A DNA stretch of 20,520 nucleotides from Ignavibacteria bacterium (lineage in GTDB: Bacteria; Bacteroidota; Ignavibacteria; Ignavibacteriales; Melioribacteraceae). Location: contig DAIEQP010000254.1 in the NCBI GenBank assembly GCA_027347805.1, positions 1 to 20,520 of the forward strand, written 5' to 3'. Every line of letters begins with the position of its first letter. Within the stretch, counting starts at the first letter, position 1. The notes beneath the pieces are model-generated. The model searched no databases, was not told where the DNA came from, and saw only the letters and a list, made by a program, of their open reading frames with translations. A program made the translations under genes and the position numbers. Shown piece after piece: positions 14,110-20,520 of this stretch.

Positions 14110-15687
14110 TTAATCTTTGTTTAAATTTTCTAAAGTTGGTGTAAATCCTTTTTGCAACAAAATATTGAAATTTAGGCCGGGGTATTCATCTTTATAATCT
14201 TCACGAAAATGACAGCCACGACTTTCCTTTCTAAGAAGTATACTTTCTAATAGTAATGATGAAACTAATAAAAGTTGTTCAATTTTTAATGCGCTTATAT
14301 GGTTTTTGTTAATAGTATATTTTTCTGATGATTCCTTTAATAATTCATTTACTTTTTTAATTTGATCGCCATTTCTTTTTATCCCTGCATGGTTCCACAA
14401 AGAGTTTGCAACAATTTCTCTAAAGTTCTCATAGTATTTTTTATTCAATTCATCGTTTAATAAGAAAAGTAACTTTTCGTCTTTTATTTCTGATGCCGGT
14501 AAAATATTTTCTTTTGCATTTTGAACGGCTCTCTTAGAAAAAACCAAACATTCGAGCAGAGAATTGCTGGCAAGACGATTAGCACCATGAATACCTGATG
14601 AGGCACACTCTCCAACAGCATAAAGATTATTAATATTTGTTTCTCCATTTAAACCAGTTTTAATCCCGCCAATAGTATAATGTGCTGCAGGTGAAATTGG
14701 AATTAAATTTTTTTCAACATCAATATTCCATTTTTTCAATTCATCAAACACATATGAAAAACGTTTGTGTAGTTTTTGCAAATCAAGGTGGGAGAGCTTT
14801 AAATAAACATTATTTTCATTGTTAATCTTCATCCAATCAAAAATGAACCGGCATAGTTCATCTCGAGGAGAAAGTTCAGTTTTATTGGTCATATCAAGAA
14901 TTCTATTTTCATTTTCATCTACAATCAGGGCCCCTTCACCTCGAAGTGCTTCACTCAATAAAAATGGAGGTAGGTTTTTTGCTGAAAGAACTGTTGGGTG
15001 AAACTGAACAAATTCCAGATTTTCAATAATTGCCCCGGCATTATAAGCAAGAGCAATCCCATCGCCGTTTGAAGTTTCAGGATTTGTAGTTCTTGAAAAA
15101 ATTCCCGAAAAGCCGCCAGTGGCAATAATTATATTTTTTGCAAAAATAATTCCAGCTTTATTTTCTTCTTCATCAAAGTATTTAATACCGCAACATGCAT
15201 TTCCTTTAGTAATCAACTCGTATACGAATTTGTTTTCAAATAAATTGACAGCTGGATTTTCCCTAATAAAACCAAGGAGAAAATTAACAAGTGCTCTTCC
15301 TGTTGCACTACCATCTGTATGAACGATTCTCCTTCTTGAATGTCCACCTTCCAAGCCAAGTTCAATCCCTTCATTCGTATGATCGAACATCATTCCAGCA
15401 CTAATTAAATTTTCAATTTCTTTTTTCCCCTCTTCAACAAGGATTTTTACTGCCTGAGGGTTGCATAGTCCTTTACCAACTCTCATTGTGTCATCGAAAT
15501 GAATTTTCGTAGAATCATCTTTTCCGAGTGCAGCAGCAATTCCTCCCTGGGCAAGGAATGATGAACTATTTTTTAAAATGGATTTTGAGAGAATACATAC
15601 TTTACCGAGTTTAGATGCATGGTAAGCAGAATATAAACCTGAAAGACCCGAACCGATTATTAAAAAATCATAAATATTATTTTTCAT
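14110..15687 (-). CDS. nadB: L-aspartate oxidase
   Basis: 525 residues, family length. FAD-dependent oxidation of L-aspartate to iminoaspartate, the first step of NAD synthesis. The N-terminal FAD-binding GSGLSGL (12-18) is followed by SSSFLAQGGIAAALG, the EGGHSRRRIVHTDGSATG segment, IIATGGFSGIFSRTTNPETSNGDGIALAYNAGA, active-site LSEALRGEGA, HYTIGGI, the second FAD segment LYAVGECASSGIHGANRLASNSLLE, and the C-terminal ESRGCHFREDY typical of the family. No signal peptide. It is the first gene of the nadBC operon and is divergent from panB across 302 bp. Confidence 0.96.
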   Translation of the reverse strand: MKNNIYDFLIIGSGLSGLYSAYHASKLGKVCILSKSILKNSSSFLAQGGIAAALGKDDSTKIHFDDTMRVGKGLCNPQAVKILVEEGKKEIENLISAGMMFDHTNEGIELGLEGGHSRRRIVHTDGSATGRALVNFLLGFIRENPAVNLFENKFVYELITKGNACCGIKYFDEEENKAGIIFAKNIIIATGGFSGIFSRTTNPETSNGDGIALAYNAGAIIENLEFVQFHPTVLSAKNLPPFLLSEALRGEGALIVDENENRILDMTNKTELSPRDELCRFIFDWMKINNENNVYLKLSHLDLQKLHKRFSYVFDELKKWNIDVEKNLIPISPAAHYTIGGIKTGLNGETNINNLYAVGECASSGIHGANRLASNSLLECLVFSKRAVQNAKENILPASEIKDEKLLFLLNDELNKKYYENFREIVANSLWNHAGIKRNGDQIKKVNELLKESSEKYTINKNHISALKIEQLLLVSSLLLESILLRKESRGCHFREDYKDEYPGLNFNILLQKGFTPTLENLNKD

Positions 15688-15989
15688 ATTAATGTTTTAA
15701 GCAAATGGAGTGCAAACCTCTTAAATAATCTGGTCATAATAAATACCTTTGTAAGCAATCACATTATTTTTATATTTTTGCATCAGTTATTCGAATCGAT
15801 CCGGCGACGGACGGTTACATTTGCTAATAAAAAAAATAATTGGACTTGATCCTTTGACAGGTACCATAAAATGAAAGTTTCAAAATTATACTCGTTTAAT
15901 CGCTTCTCACAAGTTAAATCCCCAAGATTTTACACACAGAATTATTGCCTGTTTATTGTATGCCTCAATGCATTCAATCGGAGTGTCGA
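15688..15989. promoter_or_regulatory. 302-bp divergent control region between nadB and panB
   Basis: No established gene lies here. It must hold the promoters of both cofactor operons. On the plus strand TTTG (15748-15751) and TATTTTTG (15773-15780), 21 bp apart, fit the Bacteroidota-type promoter (TTTG / TAnnTTTG). A palindrome ATTCGAAT (15789-15796) and a small GC-rich hairpin TCCG-GCGA-CGGA (15800-15811, a GNRA-type loop on the plus strand) follow. A TTGACA at 15854-15859 has no good -10 at normal spacing. A 40-codon frame at 15871-15993 fills the end of the region. No known NAD- or pantothenate-responsive operator was recognised. Confidence 0.45.
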
Positions 15990-15993
15990 ATGA
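15871..15993 (+). CDS. Possible 40-residue upstream ORF coupled to panB
   Basis: An ATG at 15871 opens a 40-codon frame whose TGA (15991-15993) overlaps the panB ATG (15990) as ATGA, the same coupling seen elsewhere in this operon. The predicted peptide, from MKVSKLYSFN to NAFNRSVE, is basic and rich in aromatic residues, with no known domain. Only a weak AGG precedes the ATG. It could be a leader peptide, a remnant or a chance frame, so confidence is low. Confidence 0.25.
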   Translation: MKVSKLYSFNRFSQVKSPRFYTQNYCLFIVCLNAFNRSVE

Positions 15994-16775
15994 AATCAAT
16001 TCTTGAGTTTGGAAAAATGAAAGCTACCGGAAAAAAAATTTCGGTTGTTACTTGTTACGATTTTTGGTCTGCAAAAATAATAGATGATAGTAATATTGAT
16101 GCGGTTTTGGTTGGCGACAGCGGGGCAATGGTAATGCATGGTTTTGAAACAACTATAAATGCTGAAATAAATATGATGTGTTATCATGTTGCAGCAGTTA
16201 AACGCGCAACAAAGAAATTTATAATCGCTGATCTTCCATTCCTTGAACATAAAAAAGGTAAAGAAAATTTATTTAATTCAATCGATCTTTTGTTCAAAGC
16301 CGGTGCAAATGCTATAAAGATTGAAGGAGCAGATGGCAATCTTGAAATGATTAATGAGTTGACTCAATCCGGTATTCCTGTAATGGGTCATCTTGGACTC
16401 GTTCCGCAATCGATAAACCAACTGGGCGGATATAAAAAACAGGGAAGTAATGAAAAATCTTTTAACAAAATTTTTGATGATTCCTTGAAACTTCAGGATG
16501 CAGGATGTTTTTCGATAGTATTAGAAATGGTTCCTTCAGATTTATCTAAAAAAATTACAAACAAATTAGAAATTCCAACTATCGGCATTGGTGCCGGAGC
16601 AGAAACTGACGGCCAGGTTTTAGTTCTTACTGATTTACTGGGTATGGATAAAGATTTTCATCCAAAATTTGTTCGAAAATATCTTCAAGGATATAATCTA
16701 ATTCTTGAAGCATTAAACACGTATAATGATGATGTAAAGAAAAAGAATTTCCCTTCACTTCGGGAGAGTAATTAA
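15990..16775 (+). CDS. panB: 3-methyl-2-oxobutanoate hydroxymethyltransferase
   Basis: 261 residues from ATG 15990. The first committed step of pantothenate synthesis: ketopantoate from ketoisovalerate and methylene-THF. Barrel motifs: VVTCYDFWSAKI, the metal-binding VGDSGAMVMHGFETT (GDSLGM in E. coli, so slightly divergent), ADLPF, IKIEGADG, MGHLGLVPQSINQLGGYKKQG, EMVPSDL and IPTIGIGAGAETDGQVLVLTDLLGM. The start was chosen because CGGAG lies 6 bp upstream and the protein then begins MKSILEFGKMKATGKK, as expected; a TTG at 15945 would add 15 unlikely residues. It ends in a TAATG overlap with panC. It uses the same folate pool that metF draws on. Confidence 0.95.
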   Translation: MKSILEFGKMKATGKKISVVTCYDFWSAKIIDDSNIDAVLVGDSGAMVMHGFETTINAEINMMCYHVAAVKRATKKFIIADLPFLEHKKGKENLFNSIDLLFKAGANAIKIEGADGNLEMINELTQSGIPVMGHLGLVPQSINQLGGYKKQGSNEKSFNKIFDDSLKLQDAGCFSIVLEMVPSDLSKKITNKLEIPTIGIGAGAETDGQVLVLTDLLGMDKDFHPKFVRKYLQGYNLILEALNTYNDDVKKKNFPSLRESN

Positions 16776-17539
16776 TGACTGAGATAATTAATACTGTACA
16801 TGATTGGCGAAAAATTATAAATACAGAAAACCTGATAAATAAAAACATAGGTTTTGTGCCGACGATGGGCGCATTGCATTCAGGGCATGAATCACTAATA
16901 AAAAAATCTGTTCTGGAAAATGACAAAACTGTTGTTAGTATTTATGTAAATCCAACTCAATTTAATGATCCTGATGATCTGAAGAATTATCCCAAAACTT
17001 TTGAAAGTGATTTTGAAATGTTAAAGAAGAACAATGTGGATTATTTGTTTTTCCCAAAATATGGTGATTTGTATCCCGATAATTATGCATACAAAGTTAC
17101 AGAGAGTAATTTTAGTAAAATTCTCTGCGGCGCCCATCGCCCAAATCATTTTGATGGTGTATTAACAGTTGTATTGAAATTGTTAAATATTATTTCTCCA
17201 AAGAGGGCATACTTTGGTGAAAAAGATTTTCAGCAGTACACATTAATTAAAGAAATGTGCAAAGCATTTTTCCTGGATGTTGAAATAATTCCTGTTAGCA
17301 CAGTAAGAGAAAACGATGGTTTGGCAATGAGTTCAAGGAATACACTACTGACCGAAGAAGATAGAAAATCCGCCCCTTTCTTTTCTAAGCTTTTAAAATC
17401 ATTAAAGAGTGATTCTGAAATAACAGTTGAACTTGAGGAAAACGGGTTTAAAGTGGATTACATTCAAACAATTTCAGGAAGAAGATTTGGTGCAGTTCAT
17501 CTTGGTAAAGTGAGGTTGATCGATAATGTCCAGTTATAA
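16775..17539 (+). CDS. panC: Pantothenate synthetase (short C-terminal domain)
   Basis: 254 residues. ATP-dependent condensation of pantoate with beta-alanine. The Rossmann domain shows PTMGALHSGHESL (HxGH at 35-38), YVNPTQFN, GEKDFQQ (148-154) and STVRENDGLAMSSRN (175-189). The C-terminal lid domain is reduced: after SRNTLLTEEDR only about 57 residues remain, so the protein is nearly 30 shorter than E. coli PanC (283 residues). It still ends in the normal GKVRLIDN. The reading frame is intact and the catalytic residues are present, so this looks like a compact version and not a broken gene. The start overlaps the panB stop (TAATG), and the end overlaps coaBC by 14 bp. Confidence 0.95.
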   Translation: MTEIINTVHDWRKIINTENLINKNIGFVPTMGALHSGHESLIKKSVLENDKTVVSIYVNPTQFNDPDDLKNYPKTFESDFEMLKKNNVDYLFFPKYGDLYPDNYAYKVTESNFSKILCGAHRPNHFDGVLTVVLKLLNIISPKRAYFGEKDFQQYTLIKEMCKAFFLDVEIIPVSTVRENDGLAMSSRNTLLTEEDRKSAPFFSKLLKSLKSDSEITVELEENGFKVDYIQTISGRRFGAVHLGKVRLIDNVQL

Positions 17540-18755
17540 TATTTTATTAAAAGTTACCGGTTCTATAGCGGCTTACAAAAGCGCGTATCTTACTTCAAAA
17601 CTTGTGCAAAATGGTTTTGATGTAAAAGTAGTAATGTCCGACTCGGCATTAAAGTTTGTCGGCGCTGCAACATTCGAAGGATTAACCGGTAACCAGGTTT
17701 ACACTGATTCATTTCAAAATGGGGAAATGATGAATCATATTAATCTTGTAAAGTGGGCTGATATAACACTTGTCTGCCCAGCTACCGGTAATACAATTAA
17801 TAAACTTGCCGGAGGTATTTCTGATACATTGCTTACCTCACTCTTTCTTGTTCATGATTGGAAAAAACCATATTTGATTGCCCCGGCTATGAATACAAAT
17901 ATGTATAACCATCCCGCTACTCAGGAATCTATGCAAAAACTTAAAAGCTGGGGAGTTACAATTTTAAAAACTGATGAAGGGCGTTTGGCTTGCGGAGACA
18001 TTGGTGAAGGAAAATTATTAGATCCAGACGAAATTTATAATTCAATTATTGCCAAATTGAATGAACGAAAAGCTCCATCTCAAAAGAAGAAAATTATTAT
18101 TACTTCCGGCGGCACTAGAGAAAAAATAGATGATGTTAGATTTTTTACAAATTTAAGTACTGGCAGAACTGCATCTACAATTGCCGAAAATTTGTTTCGA
18201 GAAGGTCACGAAATTATTTTTTTATATGCAGCTGATTCTCTAGTTCCGGGTTGTCTATGTATAAAAGAATCGTATGTGTCATTTGATGATTTGAATAACA
18301 AATTGAAGAATTGGCTTTCAGAAACCGGAGTTGATGCGATAATTCACCTTGCCGCAGTAAGTGATTACTCGCCAAAATTATTAACTGTTGAAAATAAATC
18401 CTACGATTTACCTCTGAATCAAAAATTAAATTCCAATTCAGAAACAATATCGATTAAGATGGAAAAGAATTTTAAGATACTCGAAAAACTTAAACACTAT
18501 TCCATTAATAAAAACATAAAAGTCATCGGTTTCAAACTTACTTCAAATGTATCTGATGAGGAAAAATTTAGTGCTGTAAATAAAATTCTGGCAACAAATT
18601 CCGCTGATTATATTGTTGCAAATGATTTGTCTGATCGAAATAAAAATCATCAGAAAAATTTTAAAATATATTCAAAAGAGAAATATATGGCTGATTGTTC
18701 AACTTCAGCTGAGCTTTCAATAGAATTAGAAAAATTAATTTTGGAGTCTAAATGA
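17526..18755 (+). CDS. coaBC: Bifunctional phosphopantothenoylcysteine decarboxylase/synthetase
   Basis: 409 residues, standard fusion. The N-terminal CoaC flavoprotein domain has TGSIAAYKSA (11-20), active-site His71 in MNHINLVKWAD, PAMNTNMYNHPA (Asn123) and catalytic Cys156 in ACGDIGEGKL. The CoaB domain from about 188 has IITSGGTREKIDDVRFFTNLSTGR, with Asn209 as the conserved residue, HLAAVSDYSP and, by alignment, a KLNSNSETISIKMEKNFKIL segment carrying the conserved Lys. Together they ligate cysteine to 4'-phosphopantothenate and decarboxylate the product to 4'-phosphopantetheine. The start lies 14 bp inside panC and the end shares ATGA with coaX, so all are translationally coupled. Confidence 0.95.
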   Translation: MSSYNILLKVTGSIAAYKSAYLTSKLVQNGFDVKVVMSDSALKFVGAATFEGLTGNQVYTDSFQNGEMMNHINLVKWADITLVCPATGNTINKLAGGISDTLLTSLFLVHDWKKPYLIAPAMNTNMYNHPATQESMQKLKSWGVTILKTDEGRLACGDIGEGKLLDPDEIYNSIIAKLNERKAPSQKKKIIITSGGTREKIDDVRFFTNLSTGRTASTIAENLFREGHEIIFLYAADSLVPGCLCIKESYVSFDDLNNKLKNWLSETGVDAIIHLAAVSDYSPKLLTVENKSYDLPLNQKLNSNSETISIKMEKNFKILEKLKHYSINKNIKVIGFKLTSNVSDEEKFSAVNKILATNSADYIVANDLSDRNKNHQKNFKIYSKEKYMADCSTSAELSIELEKLILESK

Positions 18756-19534
18756 TACTTTGTCTGGATGTTGGCAATACTCAACTTCACGGCGGAGTTT
18801 TTCAAGATGATGAACTAATTGTTCAATTCAGAAAAACCTCCCGGTTGCAGTTTTCATCTGATGAAATAGGAATATTTCTTAGAACCGTTTTGCGTGAAAA
18901 CAAAGTTGATGCAGATGGCTTAAAGGGAATTTCGATTTGCAGTGTTGTTCCTGATTTAAATCATTCCTTGAGAAGCGGTTGTATTAAATATTTTGGTAAA
19001 GAACCATTCTTCCTGAAGGCAGGTGTAAAAACAGGATTGAAAATCAAGTACAGAAATCCGCTTGAAGTTGGCTCGGATAGAATTGCAAATGCAATTTCTG
19101 CAACCAAAATGTTCCCGAATAAAAATATAATCATTGTTGATTTTGGTACCGCAACAACTTTTTGTGTAATCAGCAAAGCGAAAGAATACCTTGGAGGAAT
19201 AATACTTCCTGGAGTTAGAATTTCAATGGAAGTGCTTGAATCAAATGCGGCTCAATTGCCGACAGTTGAAATACGAAAGACTGAAACAGTTATTGGAAAA
19301 TCAACTATTGAAAGTATTCAATCAGGATTGTTTTATGGACAGGTTGGAATTGTTAAAGAATTAAAATCGAGAATTATTAAAGAAGCATTTGAAGGAGAAG
19401 ATTCTTTTATAATAGGTACCGGTGGATTTTCCAGTCTGTTTGAAAATGAAGGATTGTTTGATGTGATTATTCCAACATTAGTTTTAAAGGGATTGAACAC
19501 AGCATATTTTTTAAATAACGAACAGGAAAAATGA
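18752..19534 (+). CDS. coaX: Type III pantothenate kinase
   Basis: 260 residues. Phosphorylates pantothenate; an ASKHA-fold enzyme. The N-terminal phosphate-binding DVGNT (6-10), SVVPDLN, the pantothenate/catalytic GSDR (107-110, Asp109), DFGTATT (130-136), GGIILPG (148-154) and GTGGFSSLF are all present. Type III kinases need a monovalent cation and are not feedback-inhibited by CoA in characterised cases, so flux control in this operon may lie elsewhere. GGAG lies about 6 bp before the ATG, which overlaps the coaBC stop (ATGA). It stands between coaBC and panD, completing pantothenate to phosphopantetheine in one transcript. Confidence 0.95.
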   Translation: MILCLDVGNTQLHGGVFQDDELIVQFRKTSRLQFSSDEIGIFLRTVLRENKVDADGLKGISICSVVPDLNHSLRSGCIKYFGKEPFFLKAGVKTGLKIKYRNPLEVGSDRIANAISATKMFPNKNIIIVDFGTATTFCVISKAKEYLGGIILPGVRISMEVLESNAAQLPTVEIRKTETVIGKSTIESIQSGLFYGQVGIVKELKSRIIKEAFEGEDSFIIGTGGFSSLFENEGLFDVIIPTLVLKGLNTAYFLNNEQEK

Positions 19535-19905
19535 TGCAAAGAATAATGCTGAAATCAAAAATACATCGTGCAACTGTAACAGGCTCAGATATTAATTATG
19601 AAGGTTCTATCGCGATTGATAAATCTATTTGCAGTAAAGCTGATTTGGAAGAGTATGAAAAGGTCGAAATTTACAATGTGAATAACGGCAACCGGTTTTC
19701 AACATATGTTATATATGGAACTGATGGAGAAATCAGTTTAAATGGCGCTGCTGCGCGGTTAGTTCATCCGGGTGATAAAATTATTATTGCTGCTTACGCA
19801 AATTTTGATAAAGAAGAAATTGCGAATCATCATCCGGTAGTTCTGCTTATGAATGACGATAATACAATAAATCAGGTTGTGAAAAAAAATGTCCATCATG
19901 GATAA
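19534..19905 (+). CDS. panD: Aspartate 1-decarboxylase
   Basis: 123 residues. Makes beta-alanine from L-aspartate for PanC. The precursor self-cleaves between Gly24 and Ser25 (NYEGSIAID), and Ser25 becomes the pyruvoyl cofactor. Numbering matches E. coli PanD exactly if translation starts at the second of two adjacent ATGs (19534). That start also puts AGGA (19524-19527) at 6 bp, while the first ATG (19531) would be only 3 bp away. Other conserved parts: KIHRATVT with Lys9 and His11, NGNRFSTYVI, and LNGAAARLVHPGDKIIIAAYA. It overlaps the coaX stop. Confidence 0.95.
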   Translation: MQRIMLKSKIHRATVTGSDINYEGSIAIDKSICSKADLEEYEKVEIYNVNNGNRFSTYVIYGTDGEISLNGAAARLVHPGDKIIIAAYANFDKEEIANHHPVVLLMNDDNTINQVVKKNVHHG

Positions 19906-19924
19906 GAAGGAAGGTTTTTGAATA

Positions 19925-20520
19925 GTGACAGAGTTAGTAAATAATATTTTGGAACTTAAGAAAGAAAAAAAAGCAGTTATACTTGCACATAATTACCAGA
20001 TTCCGGAAATACAAGATGTTGCAGATTATATTGGCGATTCACTTGGTTTATCTCAAACAGCTTATAAAACCGATGCTGAGTTGATTGTTTTTTGCGGTGT
20101 TCACTTTATGGCCGAAACGGCATCAATTTTATCGCCCGACAAAAAAGTTATAATTCCCGATTTGGAAGCCGGGTGTTCGCTTGCTTCATCAATAAATATC
20201 GAGCAATTGCTGGAATGGAAAGCAAATAATCCCGGTGCGCTTGTAGTTTCTTACGTTAATACATCTGCCGATATAAAAGCAGAAAGTGATTATTGTGTAA
20301 CATCGGCAAACGCTGTAAAGGTTGTTCAATCAATTTCCGCTGATAAAGATATTTTGTTTTTGCCAGATAAATTTCTTGGAAATTATATTCAGGCAGTTAC
20401 TGGAAGGAAATTAAAAATCTGGAATGGTGCGTGTCATGTTCACGAAAAAATTGGTGATATAAATTTTGCAGAAGCTGAAATGCTGTACCCGAATGCAGAG
20501 TTTTTAATTCATCCTGAATG
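19925..20520 (+). CDS. nadA: Quinolinate synthase NadA, 5' part (runs off window)
   Basis: 198 complete codons from GTG 19925; an in-frame stop (19919-19921) just upstream excludes an earlier start. GAAGGAAGG lies about 10 bp before it. NadA condenses iminoaspartate with dihydroxyacetone phosphate using a [4Fe-4S] cluster. Seen: LAHNYQIPEIQDVADYIGDSLGLSQ, FCGVHFMAETASILSP, DLEAGCSLA with cluster Cys84, SYVNTSADIKAESDYCVTSANA, LPDKFLGNYI, and GACHVHEKI. The window ends inside the codon after HPE, where the second cluster Cys (HPEC) is expected. It follows panD by 19 bp and sits about 4 kb from nadBC, in the divergent operon. Confidence 0.95.
   Translation, partial: MTELVNNILELKKEKKAVILAHNYQIPEIQDVADYIGDSLGLSQTAYKTDAELIVFCGVHFMAETASILSPDKKVIIPDLEAGCSLASSINIEQLLEWKANNPGALVVSYVNTSADIKAESDYCVTSANAVKVVQSISADKDILFLPDKFLGNYIQAVTGRKLKIWNGACHVHEKIGDINFAEAEMLYPNAEFLIHPE

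Noticed and set aside
15817..15841. Poly-A run before panB as a minus-strand terminator
   Set aside because: On the minus strand the T-run has no GC-rich stem upstream, and no minus-strand gene lies there to terminate.
15945..15989. TTG start adding 15 residues to PanB
   Set aside because: No ribosome binding site for it. ATG 15990 has CGGAG at 6 bp and yields the expected N-terminus.
1..20520. CRISPR arrays, tRNA or rRNA genes, insertion sequences, prophage or defence systems
   Set aside because: No spaced repeats, cloverleaf, rRNA-like stretches, transposase or phage-like frames were seen; every long frame is a recognised housekeeping or membrane protein.

Overview
This AT-rich window is a dense bacterial chromosome segment of ordinary housekeeping genes. 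I see no phage, transposon, CRISPR, rRNA or tRNA. Several families point to the Bacteroidota/Chlorobiota/Ignavibacteriota (FCB) group, with an Ignavibacteria-like lineage as my best guess: a MetF whose N-terminus has the KVIEH...SFEIIPP pattern, a small DUF3098-like membrane protein, tandem LiaF-like proteins, and quinolinate and pantothenate genes of that style. This is an inference from protein style, not a database match. Clear Shine-Dalgarno sequences occur before some genes, and ATGA/TAATG stop-start overlaps are common.

Layout. (1) 1-2004, minus strand: two tandem LiaF-like membrane proteins (the second cut by the window edge) and, upstream of them, an unidentified four-helix membrane protein that overlaps rmuC. 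(2) 1997-3313, minus: rmuC. (3) 3390-5852, plus: a membrane-anchored penicillin-acylase-family hydrolase, then a tight plus-strand run of metF, a Gfo/Idh/MocA oxidoreductase, a class II aldolase, ddl, an FtsB/DivIC-like divisome protein and rarA, ending at 11138. (4) 11135-12801, minus, converging on rarA: a DUF3098-like protein, an EutN/CcmL microcompartment vertex protein standing alone, and dprA. This group is preceded by a promoter-like site and a perfect intrinsic-terminator hairpin directly before the first ribosome binding site. (5) 12936-15687, minus: nadB, nadC and a small unknown gene. (6) 15990-20520, plus, divergent from nadB: panB-panC-coaBC-coaX-panD-nadA (nadA cut by the window edge).

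Functionally, parts 5 and 6 form a cofactor block. NadB, NadA and NadC take aspartate to nicotinate mononucleotide. PanB, PanC, PanD, CoaX and CoaBC make pantothenate and carry it to 4'-phosphopantetheine. Aspartate feeds both NadB and PanD, and the two operons diverge from one 302-bp region.

The observations most worth a second look are: (a) metF has no ATG, GTG or TTG upstream of its catalytic FEIIPP motif, and an ATT sits exactly where the initiator Met is expected behind a good Shine-Dalgarno; (b) the terminator-in-leader arrangement with a C-rich loop upstream of the DUF3098/EutN/dprA operon, which looks like an attenuator or a small RNA; (c) the solitary BMC pentamer gene in that same operon.
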